Part shown: piece after piece, positions 25,920-34,967 of the stretch
Layout of the letters: each line of letters begins with the position of its first letter
Numbering within the stretch: position 1 is the first letter of the stretch
Source of the DNA: JBGSIC01 sp041751875
Lineage (GTDB): Bacteria > Bdellovibrionota > FAC87 > UBA2466 > JACKAF01
Assembly (NCBI GenBank): GCA_041751875.1
Contig: JBGSIC010000010.1
Span: 1 to 64,000, forward strand
DNA length: 64,000 nucleotides
Reading direction: 5' to 3'
Notes under the pieces: model-generated
The model's input: only the letters and a program-made list of their open reading frames with translations
Databases searched by the model: none
Told to the model about the DNA's origin: nothing
Made by a program: the position numbers and the translations under genes

Positions 25920-26795
25920 ATGAGTATAGAAAATTCAATTCAGTCTCCGATGCGAACCGCGAGCACTCCACTTCGTCACCACCAGTATCCGGGCTTCACG
26001 AAGGAGTCGGGTGAGACCGAGCTAGATATCCAGCTGGAGAAGCTAAAGCGTGACGGCTATTTTCTTCTAGACGGTGTTTTCAAGGACCATGAGCTCTCCC
26101 ATATGCGGTTCTCTTTGGATCGATTTTACGAAGAGGATGTGGCCCAGTACGGTTTGGATTTTCTAAAAAGCATCGGCGACTTGGGCCAACCGCGCGCTTT
26201 AATGAGTCGAGATTTATTTTTTATGGACCTCGTGATTCATCCTTTCATTCTCAAGATTGTATCGAGGGTGGTGGGCGACTCGGCGATTCTTCATTTGCAA
26301 AATGCGGCTATTCTTCAGCCGGGAATAAGTCATCATCAAACTCAGTACCACAAAGATTTTCCCAAGAATTTTGTTTGTTCAAAGGTCTTGAGTCTCAATG
26401 CGTTTATTCTCGTAGATGATTTTAAGGAAGAGAACGGAGGCACGTGGATTGTTCCAGGAAGCCATTTAATGGAACCCATGCCGAGTCAAACTTACCTTAA
26501 AGAGACTGAAAAACAGCTTGTCGGAAAAGCAGGCAGTATATTCTTTTTTGATTCAATGCTTTGGCACCGTTCCGGCGAGAACGTAAGCGCCCAACCCAGA
26601 CGTGGAATCAACCAGCAGTACACTCGGCCCTTCATTAAACAGCAGATCGACTTACCGCAACTCCTTGGGTCGCAGATCGAAAAAGAGAGCAAATTGGCCC
26701 AAGTTCTGGGATATTGGTCTGTTCCTCCGCGAAGCCCCGAAGAGTATCGCGTTTCTGATCCCGCCTTGAGAACTTACCGAGGCGGGCAGGGTTAA
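25920..26795 (+). CDS. Phytanoyl-CoA dioxygenase (PhyH) family protein
   Basis: A non-haem Fe(II)/2-oxoglutarate dioxygenase-like protein of 291 residues. The proximal iron ligands are H and D in QYHKDFPKN, the distal His is in SMLWHRSGENVS, and the following Arg in RRGINQQY fits 2-oxoglutarate binding. The block GGTWIVPGSH is a family hallmark. The start is ATG 25920, preceded by GAGGTG at 6 nt. It sits between a polysaccharide transferase and a methyltransferase gene, so it may hydroxylate a sugar, lipid or amino-acid part of the surface polymer, which is inference. Confidence 0.85.
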   Translation: MSIENSIQSPMRTASTPLRHHQYPGFTKESGETELDIQLEKLKRDGYFLLDGVFKDHELSHMRFSLDRFYEEDVAQYGLDFLKSIGDLGQPRALMSRDLFFMDLVIHPFILKIVSRVVGDSAILHLQNAAILQPGISHHQTQYHKDFPKNFVCSKVLSLNAFILVDDFKEENGGTWIVPGSHLMEPMPSQTYLKETEKQLVGKAGSIFFFDSMLWHRSGENVSAQPRRGINQQYTRPFIKQQIDLPQLLGSQIEKESKLAQVLGYWSVPPRSPEEYRVSDPALRTYRGGQG

Positions 26796-26842
26796 AACGG
26801 CGGTAGACAGAAACTTCGCGGTACCGAATAGGTGAAAAGAAA

Positions 26843-27643
26843 ATGGACTCCTTACATTCCAATGCCGATTATGATCTAAGAGATTCCAAAGTTCTTGAGA
26901 GTCTTTGGGCAATGGAGGAAAATCACTTCTGGTTTCGAGGGCGAAACCGATTCATTCGAAAAGCTTTGCGATCGATCTCAGACCTTCAAGAAGGGGGGCG
27001 CATACTCGATGTCGGATGTGGGGCGGGATTCGTGAGCGGGTATTTGGCGGACCTCGGATATGCGGTGACCGGCGTGGACACAGCGTCGCCGCTGATAAAG
27101 AAGGCTCAGGAACGTTTTCCACGCCTTGACTTCATTAATGCGCGGGTGGGCGATCTGCCGGAATCTTTGCGAGGAAAGTTTAATACGTTATGTTTTTTTG
27201 ATGTGCTTGAACATCTTGATGATCCAGCAGGGCTTCTGAGAGCCGCGCTCCCGTTTGGCAAATCTGACTGCCATATTGTGGTCACGGTTCCGGCGCGGCA
27301 AAAAATGTTCTCCTTGGTCGATGCGGCATCTGGCCATAAAAAAAGATATGAACAGGGTGAACTTACCCAATTGTTCAAGCAGGTGGGACTGCAACCTCTT
27401 GAAGACCATTTCATCTTTAGAGCGATCTATCCGATTCTGCGGGCCAGACGGCGAAACATTGTCGTACATAACCACGCTCAGTTGTCAGCCGAGGAGCGCA
27501 GAGACCTTCTGGTTTCGGATACCCGCTCTCCTGTCAAACCTATCAACCTAATTTTGGATGGACTGTGTGCGTGGGAAGCGAAGGTAGGATTTCCGTTGAG
27601 AGGCGGCGCTAGCCTTTTAGGTGTCGCGAGACGGGTGGAGTAG
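26843..27643 (+). CDS. Class I SAM-dependent methyltransferase
   Basis: A 266-residue methyltransferase. The N-terminal MEENHFWFRGRNRFI is typical of a group found in polysaccharide loci. Motif I is ILDVGCGAGFVSGYLADLG with VTGVD, and motif II is CFFDVLEHLDDP. The C-terminal region is basic. The substrate is probably a sugar or lipid carrier intermediate. Its 3' end overlaps the convergent kdsA gene by 27 nt. Confidence 0.85.
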   Translation: MDSLHSNADYDLRDSKVLESLWAMEENHFWFRGRNRFIRKALRSISDLQEGGRILDVGCGAGFVSGYLADLGYAVTGVDTASPLIKKAQERFPRLDFINARVGDLPESLRGKFNTLCFFDVLEHLDDPAGLLRAALPFGKSDCHIVVTVPARQKMFSLVDAASGHKKRYEQGELTQLFKQVGLQPLEDHFIFRAIYPILRARRRNIVVHNHAQLSAEERRDLLVSDTRSPVKPINLILDGLCAWEAKVGFPLRGGASLLGVARRVE

Positions 27644-28468
27644 CTTAGGCGACGCATCCGCCAAGGCTTTAAACTGCAAAAGCTGTTTCACAAAAGCTCC
27701 CACATGCTCCAGGTAGAACGCGTTGGGGCCATCACTTTTCGCTAGAGGCGGGTTGGGATGACACTCCAGAAATACTCCCTCCGCTCCAGCAGCCATAGCC
27801 GCACGGGAAAGCACCTCAATATTGCGACGCTTGCCACCCGTCGTGGTACCCCCACTTCCGGCGCCCGGAGATTGCACTGAGTGAGTGGCGTCATAGATCG
27901 TGGAAATGCCGAGATCCTGCATTTCCTGAAAACTCGTCATATCGACGATAAGGCTATTGTAACCGAATGATACCCCCCGCTCGGTAACGGTAAACCAGTT
28001 TTCGGCTGTGACGCCTAACTCTTTTTGAGTGGCGAGCAGTTTACCCGCAATGTTCTTCGTATCCCAGGGTGCCAGGAACTGCCCCTTTTTTACGTTGATT
28101 TTCCCACCGCGCCCCAGAACGGCTTTTGCACCGGCCACAAGCATGTCGGTTTGTCGGCAAAGGAAAGCTGGAACCTGAAGATAGTCCACGACTGCAGCGA
28201 CAGGTTCTGCCTGATCCGGCTCATGGTAGTCGGTCAAAAGTTTTGCGCCGGTTTTCGCCTTCACGCGCTCCAGGATGGCTAGCCCCTCTTTCATACCGGG
28301 GCCGCGGTAGCTCTCAACAGAAGTGCGATTGGCTTTGTCGAAGGACGCCTTAAAGTAGAAGTCGATTGGTAGGCCCTTTAACTGTCTCACTAAATCAGTC
28401 GCAATTTCTTCGACTAGACCTGCGTCTTCAATCACGCAAGGGCCAGCAATGAGCGTCATGGGCATCAC
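27617..28468 (-). CDS. kdsA: Kdo-8-phosphate synthase KdsA
   Basis: Condenses arabinose 5-phosphate with phosphoenolpyruvate to give 3-deoxy-D-manno-octulosonate 8-phosphate for lipid A-core synthesis. The length, 283 residues, is normal. Motifs are AGPCVIEDA near the start, LLTDYHEPDQ, PAFLCRQTDML and NVKKGQFLAPWD. The Cys at residue 11 in GPC is the ligand expected of metal-dependent KdsA enzymes, where the E. coli metal-free type has Asn. Start is ATG 28468 with GGAG at 8 nt. The MFS gene lies upstream on the same strand, 71 nt away. Confidence 0.96.
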   Translation of the reverse strand: MMPMTLIAGPCVIEDAGLVEEIATDLVRQLKGLPIDFYFKASFDKANRTSVESYRGPGMKEGLAILERVKAKTGAKLLTDYHEPDQAEPVAAVVDYLQVPAFLCRQTDMLVAGAKAVLGRGGKINVKKGQFLAPWDTKNIAGKLLATQKELGVTAENWFTVTERGVSFGYNSLIVDMTSFQEMQDLGISTIYDATHSVQSPGAGSGGTTTGGKRRNIEVLSRAAMAAGAEGVFLECHPNPPLAKSDGPNAFYLEHVGAFVKQLLQFKALADASPKLLHPSRDT

Positions 28469-28539
28469 GGGGTCTCCTTATTTGCTTCCTGCCTTTTCTT
28501 AGCAGGCTTTGGGGAAACCGACAATGCAGAGCCCAAGTC

Positions 28540-29943
28540 TCAGCTAGCCGATCGGTTGGAGGGCTTTTCCGGCGGCTTTGCCTTGGCCTTCTTTTTCGAC
28601 TGGATTTTTTGGATGGAGGAAAGAATAGGGCTGAGAATGGCTCCGTGAATCGGAGCGATACCGATGACACGCCAGAAGGCCATAATCCGGAGACGACTGA
28701 TGGGGAAAGTCCACATGGTACCGATACTCAAAGCACGCAGCCCAGTGGACAAGCTAAAGATGATCACGTAGCCCATCAACCCTTTTTCCGTGAAGTAAAG
28801 AATCGCTCCGCCTAGAAGGGAACCTATCACGATTGCCCCTGACCGCAGCAGATTGTACGAGGTGAGAGCGCTCAGTCTTTCTTTGTCCGGAATGGATTCA
28901 ATGATTAAAAGAGGGAAAGCAAGATCAAGAGCTCCCCAAAAGACGCCACCGACAAGCTGGATAAAAAGGAGGTAAGGAAACCAATCCGACACCAACCATA
29001 GAACTGGTAGTGTCGCGATGCCAACACCCGCAAGCCGAATGACCGTTCGTGTTGACCGTTGGACGATGAGTTTAGAAATAAAAGGAAGACTAATAAATTT
29101 TGCTGCAAGCGCGGCAGCAGTCAGAACGGCGTAGCCAAAATAATCTAATTTAAGATGTTGCAGCATGTACGGCGTAAAAAAGGGCGAAGCGATAAATGTA
29201 CTGAAGTGAATAAAAAGGACATACTTAATGAAGGTATAGCTAGGCTGTTTTTTTATGCACGACAGAGGAGAAGCGGTAAGGGGCTCTACCAATCGGGCAT
29301 TCACATTTTCTGGTTCGTGCTGGCGTGAGAGAAGAAAACAGGAAAGCGAGCGGCCTAAGAGAGCGAGAATAAAGATAGGGAGAAATGGACTAAGATCTCG
29401 GATGGGCACCAGGTGCTGCAGCAGGAGACCCCCCATCACAAAACCCGCGAGCGTTCCAATTTGGGAGATGTGAGTTCGCTGTGACCAAAAACGTGTTCTC
29501 TGTGCGGGTGGGACAATGGTTCCCATCCACGCGTTCCAAGTCGGACCGGCGCTCATTGCGCAAGCCCAGTAAAGGGAAGCCGCGATAAAAACTTCTAGCG
29601 CCGTGGCCTTCTGGGTATAGGCCATCCAACTCAAGGCGCCGAGAGCGCAGGTCTGAAGCCCAACGCATAGAAGAATCCACTGTTTGTAGGAACGGAGTCG
29701 ATTAACCAGGTAGGGTGTTTGCGTCTGAAAGATCGCCCCGATGAGAATGGGAATCGTAGCGATGAGACCGGAAGTTACTTCGCCCATTCCGACAGCGAGT
29801 ACAAAGGCAGGAAGATAGGTTTCCCCCAAGCCGACCATCATGCTGAACGCGAGGCCTTCGCGCTTTGAGAGACGGAACTCTCGCTCCATATCCATCTTAG
29901 GTGCTTTAGGTACCTCGAGATTTGCGGGTTGGGCTGGGGTCAT
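28540..29943 (-). CDS. MFS transporter
   Basis: A 467-residue protein with about twelve membrane segments and hydrophilic ends. The first segments read LAFSMMVGLGETYLPAFVLAVGM, with loops (NRLRSYKQW) as in the major facilitator superfamily. It carries no motif that names a substrate. It lies upstream of kdsA on the same strand, 71 nt away, and divergent to the exported-protein operon at 30327. Confidence 0.85.
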   Translation of the reverse strand: MTPAQPANLEVPKAPKMDMEREFRLSKREGLAFSMMVGLGETYLPAFVLAVGMGEVTSGLIATIPILIGAIFQTQTPYLVNRLRSYKQWILLCVGLQTCALGALSWMAYTQKATALEVFIAASLYWACAMSAGPTWNAWMGTIVPPAQRTRFWSQRTHISQIGTLAGFVMGGLLLQHLVPIRDLSPFLPIFILALLGRSLSCFLLSRQHEPENVNARLVEPLTASPLSCIKKQPSYTFIKYVLFIHFSTFIASPFFTPYMLQHLKLDYFGYAVLTAAALAAKFISLPFISKLIVQRSTRTVIRLAGVGIATLPVLWLVSDWFPYLLFIQLVGGVFWGALDLAFPLLIIESIPDKERLSALTSYNLLRSGAIVIGSLLGGAILYFTEKGLMGYVIIFSLSTGLRALSIGTMWTFPISRLRIMAFWRVIGIAPIHGAILSPILSSIQKIQSKKKAKAKPPEKPSNRSAS

Positions 29944-30326
29944 CGGCCGATCACTTCCATTCTACTCTTCGGCAAAATGCCCGCAAATCTTTGCTGGGTC
30001 AGCCTGCGGCCTAAAGGAAATCAGATACTTAGAGTGATATCGAGAGCTTGCGCGCTGCACTAGGATGCTTCGTGATGCGACGTCTCTCGCGCTGACCCTT
30101 CCGCGTTCATAGCACCCGAAGAGTCGACAAAGGCCGTGGGTTTACTACCGTCAAACTGCAGGACGATGACTCCCGTCCGGCTAACCTCATGAGGATACAG
30201 CTATTTATCGGGTAGCAAATGTGAAAAATGCTTCCCCAGGCCGGCATATTTCTCCCCCTCTTGACCCTTACACTGAAAGAGCTAAATGAGGATTCGCGTT
30301 GGCGATTTCCATGGAGTAGGAGACGC
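29944..30326. other. Divergent non-coding region
   Basis: No convincing gene is visible in these 383 nt between the MFS gene and the CxxCH operon. A possible plus-strand promoter has TTGACC at 30261-30266 and TAAATG at 30283-30288 with a 16-nt spacer; the second box is weak. GGAGTAGGAG just before 30327 is the ribosome site of the next gene. Confidence 0.4.
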
Positions 30327-31748
30327 ATGGCCCTTCTCAAAAAACACCGGAACGCCTTTTTTCTCGCGAGTCTTCTCGTCTTCCCTTTCATTTTATTCTC
30401 TAAATCAGCGCACGCCGAGCTTTCTGCTCAGGCAATGGCGACAACTTTATTTAATCGCATCGCGGGCGCACCGCTGTTGTTAGATGATCCGCGGCGCGCA
30501 GAAATGGAAGATTTAATTTCTCGTGGTCGTATTGAAGAGGCGGCGGCGCTGGCCACTGCTGACCCACGTTTTATTTCTACTACCATTCGTTCTATGGCGA
30601 CTCCGCTTTCAAACACCGACGAAACTGGGGTGAGAGTTCTAACGGACTTTGTGGTTACCTTTATGCTCGCGATTGATAACGATCGCCCACTGACCGATCT
30701 GATGCAGGCCGATATGGCTTACACGGCGAACCCCGCGCTTCTCCCGTATGCAACCAAGCCAGAACACAACCCCAGCAATCCGGGGTACAAAGACTATCTA
30801 GCGAAGATTTCTTTCTATCATGATCGCCACTACACCCAAGCTATCACCGTTTCGATTCCCATCGCCAGCCCCTCAATTGCTACTTCAGAAAACTTTTACC
30901 CCATTCCCCGCGTCGTTACTCTAAATCCGGGGACACCCTCGCAAAGTTATATGGCCGAGCAGACGCTCGAACCCGTAGGTTGGGCATTGGTCGGTAACAC
31001 GGTCCTTCCGCACTTTGTGGAAATTGGGCAAAATCAGAAAACCGATGTGAATGATGACAACGTAGTCGATAACATCTTGCGAATTTCTAACGAGGATATT
31101 GCTGGCCTTCTCAGTACACGCGACTTTGTGAGTCAGGCTGTCAGCGGCGGTACGAACCGCCGTGCAATAAAATGGGTTTTCGAGAGGTTTCTCTGCACTA
31201 ACTTAGAAGAAGTCAAAGATCCCCTGGCTGATTCTCGCTACGTGCGCCGCGACGTCGACCGGGCACCCGGTGGAGATCCCAACGCGTATGTATCGTGCAA
31301 TGGTTGCCACGCCAATTTAGATCCGATGTCCCACGCCACTGCTTATTTTCTCACTACGGGCGGACGCACTCGCTACAGCAGAAGCGTACAGGGTCAGGTG
31401 AAGTTCGGTTCTGTTTTTGAAAACTCATCCACGTATGCGCAAGGTTTTGTGCCAACAGACAACACCTGGACCGTAGTTTCGCGCAACTCCTCTGCCCATG
31501 CGAGACTGGGTTGGAGAGGGGCGACTTCCGGCCGAGGACTTAAGTCGTTGGGAAAAATGTTTGCCAACAGTCGCGCTTTTTCACGCTGCATGTCCAAACA
31601 TGTGTTCCGCCACGTCTGTCGGCGAGATGAAGAAAATTTTGAAGCCGAAGTCATTGAAGAAATGGCCGACTTCTTGGAAGCGAACAACTACAACATGAGA
31701 CGCCTTTTCGAAAAGGCATCCACTATTGATAACTGTTTTGAGAGGTAG
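30327..31748 (+). CDS. Exported CxxCH protein, DUF1592/1588-like
   Basis: A 473-residue exported protein. The signal peptide ends near AHA|E at residue 30. A single c-type haem motif CNGCH (C324, C327, H328) continues as ANLDPMSHATAYF, like the CxxCHxxxDPxG block of DUF1588/DUF1592 proteins. Those families are found as partners of Tat-exported DUF1501/DUF1552 proteins, and the same pairing is seen here with 32372. The start is ATG 30327 after GGAGTAGGAG; an upstream ORF start at 30228 would bury the signal peptide. It is the first gene of a four-gene operon. The catalytic role is unknown. Confidence 0.75.
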   Translation: MALLKKHRNAFFLASLLVFPFILFSKSAHAELSAQAMATTLFNRIAGAPLLLDDPRRAEMEDLISRGRIEEAAALATADPRFISTTIRSMATPLSNTDETGVRVLTDFVVTFMLAIDNDRPLTDLMQADMAYTANPALLPYATKPEHNPSNPGYKDYLAKISFYHDRHYTQAITVSIPIASPSIATSENFYPIPRVVTLNPGTPSQSYMAEQTLEPVGWALVGNTVLPHFVEIGQNQKTDVNDDNVVDNILRISNEDIAGLLSTRDFVSQAVSGGTNRRAIKWVFERFLCTNLEEVKDPLADSRYVRRDVDRAPGGDPNAYVSCNGCHANLDPMSHATAYFLTTGGRTRYSRSVQGQVKFGSVFENSSTYAQGFVPTDNTWTVVSRNSSAHARLGWRGATSGRGLKSLGKMFANSRAFSRCMSKHVFRHVCRRDEENFEAEVIEEMADFLEANNYNMRRLFEKASTIDNCFER

Positions 31749-31756
31749 GATCGAGC

Positions 31757-32350
31757 ATGAAGCTCAACATTAAAAGTAGCCAGTTGTTTTCTTCCATTGT
31801 GATGCTATTGGTCTCGGCATGTGGTTTGAATAACAACGAGCTGCAGAGTTTTAACTTTAACGGGACGATTGGTATCAAGAACTTCAGAGAGTACGAAAGT
31901 TTTCTTGCGGGCACGACAGGTGTCACGCTGCCGCAAGCATCGATTGACAAGCTTCAGCCACGCCTTTCCCAACGGGGACGTGTGATGGAGGCCAATCCGG
32001 TTAGCTTTATGGCGATGACGATGATGGCAGGCCAGTTTTGCCAAACTTTCGTCACCTCCCTATCTCAAACCTCGGGTGCGCAACGCCGCATTCTAAAAAC
32101 AGCGGATCTCACATCGGCAGGGGCACATGCGAGTTTTAGGTCTGACGGAGAACTTCAAGCGACCACCGTGGGGGAACTCGTGCGCTTGCTTTTGCAACGC
32201 GAGCCCTCAGATGAGGAAGAAGCCATTTTGTACGCGGCGATTGATGAAACGTTGGCGACGCAGGGAAATGGAACGGCCGCCGACCTAAGGGCGCTCATCA
32301 CGATTCTTTGTACCATTGTGGCGTCAAGTGCCGACGGTATGCGGGTGTAA
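31757..32350 (+). CDS. Predicted lipoprotein, operon gene 2
   Basis: I do not recognise this 197-residue protein. Its signal peptide ends in the lipobox LVSAC, so it should be lipid-anchored. The mature part is largely helical, with GELVRLLLQREPSDEEEAIL and two isolated Cys (QFCQTF, TILCTI). It follows the CxxCH gene by 8 nt and precedes the Tat-exported protein by 21 nt. The pattern of small helical lipoproteins next to DUF1592/DUF1501-type genes suggests it is a structural partner. Confidence 0.75.
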   Translation: MKLNIKSSQLFSSIVMLLVSACGLNNNELQSFNFNGTIGIKNFREYESFLAGTTGVTLPQASIDKLQPRLSQRGRVMEANPVSFMAMTMMAGQFCQTFVTSLSQTSGAQRRILKTADLTSAGAHASFRSDGELQATTVGELVRLLLQREPSDEEEAILYAAIDETLATQGNGTAADLRALITILCTIVASSADGMRV

Positions 32351-32371
32351 TTGCTTTCCAAAGAGAATGAT

Positions 32372-33898
32372 ATGAAAAAACAGAGAAAGAAGAAATCAGC
32401 GGTTTATGCAAACGGGCACAAGTTGGTCACGCGACGTGATTTTGTAGCTCAAGGTTTGGCCGCTGCCGGAGGCGCGTTAGCGGTTCCTACACTTCTGGCG
32501 ACTTTGGGTCCGAAAGCTGCCTACGCGAATGCCTGTCCTTCTTTGTCCGCGCATCGGCAAATTCCTTTTCTTGTTTTTGATTGTATAGGAGGAATTGGGC
32601 TCTCCGCGAGTTGGCTTGCTTTGGACGCGAACCAACAGTTATTGGCTGACCCTGTTGCGTATCGTCGCATGGCCATTTTGGATCCGTCGAATACCACAAA
32701 TGAATTTGGATTGCCCTTGATCAAGGGACACGGCGACCCCGCCGTGGTGGGTTTTAGTGGATTTTACAACGCTCTTACAAACGCGAACCTGATTAGCGGG
32801 GGCGCTCGCGCTAATTTCCGCGTGGGTTCTCTCGCTGCGCAATCGACCAACGATACTTCGCTCAACGCGCATCACCCAGGTTTGTTATTACTACAAAGCA
32901 CGATGGACGCGGGTGGGGGAGAACTTTTCTCAGGCGGATTTGCTGATAGGCAAGGGCGCTCCGGAGGCTATTCCGTTAGCCCCGCAGTACAGAACTCACA
33001 CTCCTACTTTGGTGCCACTCGCCGAACAGACTTTACTGAAGGGCTGAGCTACGGGTTAATCGCTCAAATTTTGAAGCCCCAGGAGCGGGGTATTGTTGCA
33101 CGCTTTCTGCAGCGCATGAGTGAAAGCCAATTGGCGGGCTTGGGTAACCTAGCGCTACGCGACCAATACAGTCACGTTTTGGGATGCGCACTCAATCAGA
33201 ACCTGGAACGCACCGAAGTAAATACGCGATTGGATCCTCTTAACGATCCCGATGCGGTGGATGTGTTCAAACTCAATCAAACTGACTTAGCGGGTTCACG
33301 TATGAGTAAAGCGCGGCGCGAACTTGTTGCGGCCATTGCGTATAACACCATCATGGGGCACTGCGCGGGGGGGACGGTTTCGTTTGGTGGCTGTGATTAT
33401 CACAACAATGCGATGCCTGCCACCGGCGCTCACGGCGATAACAAGGACGAAGAAGTCGGAGCCACTCTAGCCCTGTGCGTGGAACTCGCCCATCGCAAAG
33501 GCATCCCTCTTTACATCGCTATCATTAGTGACGGCTCGGTTGGCTGTAATGATGATGCGGCAAATTTGGGAGAACGCCGTTGGACGAGCGATTCCGACGC
33601 AAACGGTATGGCGCTTTCATGCATCTATCGCCCCACAGGCGCCGTAGATCAATTGCGTCGTCAGATTGGGCACTATCGGATGTTTGCTCAGGCAGCTAAG
33701 CCACCTGTCGTGAGTGCGGACCCTTCAACAGCGGTAGGCAATAGTCCGACCAACGTTGCGCATGCGCTTTTTGCAAACTATCTGGCGCTCAATCATACCG
33801 ATGTGGAACGAGAATTCATGAAGTTCGTATCCGCAGATACCTTTCCGATGCGACTTCTCAATGGAGTGCTCATTTTTGATCCTGATGACAAGGGTTAG
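32372..33898 (+). CDS. Tat-exported DUF1501/DUF1552-like protein
   Basis: A 508-residue protein with a twin-arginine signal (VTRRDFVAQGLAAAGGALA) that ends near ANA. The mature part resembles the DUF1501/DUF1552 group, probably of the alkaline-phosphatase-like fold, with metal-type residues in GGIGLSASW, HHPGLLLL and GAHGDNKDEE. No haem motif is present. The start is ATG 32372 with AAGAG upstream; TTG 32351 adds seven residues. Transport as a folded protein fits a metal-loaded enzyme. It is followed by the last gene of the operon after a single base. Confidence 0.72.
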   Translation: MKKQRKKKSAVYANGHKLVTRRDFVAQGLAAAGGALAVPTLLATLGPKAAYANACPSLSAHRQIPFLVFDCIGGIGLSASWLALDANQQLLADPVAYRRMAILDPSNTTNEFGLPLIKGHGDPAVVGFSGFYNALTNANLISGGARANFRVGSLAAQSTNDTSLNAHHPGLLLLQSTMDAGGGELFSGGFADRQGRSGGYSVSPAVQNSHSYFGATRRTDFTEGLSYGLIAQILKPQERGIVARFLQRMSESQLAGLGNLALRDQYSHVLGCALNQNLERTEVNTRLDPLNDPDAVDVFKLNQTDLAGSRMSKARRELVAAIAYNTIMGHCAGGTVSFGGCDYHNNAMPATGAHGDNKDEEVGATLALCVELAHRKGIPLYIAIISDGSVGCNDDAANLGERRWTSDSDANGMALSCIYRPTGAVDQLRRQIGHYRMFAQAAKPPVVSADPSTAVGNSPTNVAHALFANYLALNHTDVEREFMKFVSADTFPMRLLNGVLIFDPDDKG

Positions 33899-33899
33899 T

Positions 33900-34967
33900 A
33901 TGCGAGGGGATTTGTTACATAGGTTGGGGGGAACGGTGGGCATGGCCTGGTTACTCGCCGGTTGTGGAATCAGCCAAACTGGGGGCGGTCGCGTTCCCGA
34001 TTTGCAATCGGGAGTGGGGTCCGTCGCTGCGTTTGAAAAAACCGTGTACCCCGTTGTGAGAGACAAGTGCAAAAGCTGTCATGGCCAATCGCAGGCCCCG
34101 CTTTTTGCTGTTTCCAACTCGACTCTGGGACATGATCGTGCGATAGAATTTGTTCGTTTTTCGGAACCCGCTACTTCACGCCTCGCCATTTACGGAGGCA
34201 ACTCTCACTGTGGAATAAATTGTTCCTCGACAACTGAAAGTGTGATCGTCGAGGAGATCGAAAACTGGCGTGATCTCGCCGGAGAGATTTCCCAAAGTGA
34301 TGAAGATTTTGATTACGTGACACCCGAAACCGTTCTGCCGTCTCTTACGGGCGGAAAAGTCACGATGAACTGGCCCTTGGATGGCTTTGGATACCCCGGA
34401 GCTATGTTTACGATCGAAGTGGAACAGTTTGTCGACGGCGTATATCGTTTCGGTGCGCCCAAATTGCGTGCCGGCCCCTTGGCTTTTGCTGTGGCGGATT
34501 TGCGCGTGCTCGTAAACGGATCGTGGGATCCGGGTACCGTGGCGTACCGAGATGTGGAGATTCACATTTCTGCCAATCAAGTACTCACTGCGATTTCTAC
34601 TCAAACGATGCTCGTCTTTGGTCAGGATGGCCCAGGCATGGACAAGATCAGCATTGCGTTTACCCGCTTCGATGGGGGCTGTGCTTCTCTTCCACTTTTT
34701 GTGAGCCAGGTGAAACCTATTTTGGCCAACTGTCGTGGTTGTCACGACTCAGGCGTTGCGGGTTATGACCTGGGAGCGGTGAGAGCCTTTGATTTCAAAG
34801 GAACCGACGCAACATTGTGTTTCCGATCGCTTCGTCGATCCAATCCAAACAACCTAAGCCAGTCAGACTTGATTCAATATCCGCTTCTGGGAACACCGAT
34901 GTTCACCACACCACAGATTAATGCAACACAGGCGGAATCGATTCTTCAGTGGCTACAGGCCGAGTAG
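33900..34967 (+). CDS. Lipoprotein with two CxxCH motifs
   Basis: A 355-residue predicted lipoprotein with lipobox LLAGC. Two c-type haem motifs are visible, CKSCH (C57, C60, H61) and CRGCH (C278, C281, H282), so it is probably a dihaem cytochrome. Between them lies a beta-rich part with FTIEVEQFVDGVYRFG. Start is ATG 33900, preceded by AAGGG at 6 nt and 1 nt after the stop of the Tat protein. It overlaps the end of the convergent rlmI-like gene by 50 nt. It could pass electrons to or from the CxxCH protein at 30327, which is inference. Confidence 0.82.
   Translation: MRGDLLHRLGGTVGMAWLLAGCGISQTGGGRVPDLQSGVGSVAAFEKTVYPVVRDKCKSCHGQSQAPLFAVSNSTLGHDRAIEFVRFSEPATSRLAIYGGNSHCGINCSSTTESVIVEEIENWRDLAGEISQSDEDFDYVTPETVLPSLTGGKVTMNWPLDGFGYPGAMFTIEVEQFVDGVYRFGAPKLRAGPLAFAVADLRVLVNGSWDPGTVAYRDVEIHISANQVLTAISTQTMLVFGQDGPGMDKISIAFTRFDGGCASLPLFVSQVKPILANCRGCHDSGVAGYDLGAVRAFDFKGTDATLCFRSLRRSNPNNLSQSDLIQYPLLGTPMFTTPQINATQAESILQWLQAE

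Noticed and set aside
28489..28515. Hairpin CCTGC/GCAGG upstream of kdsA as a terminator of the MFS gene.
   Set aside because: No T-run follows on the minus strand.
34176..34745. Long open frame (189 codons) on the minus strand.
   Set aside because: It is antisense to the dihaem lipoprotein gene, which has a lipobox, two CxxCH motifs and a good ribosome site.
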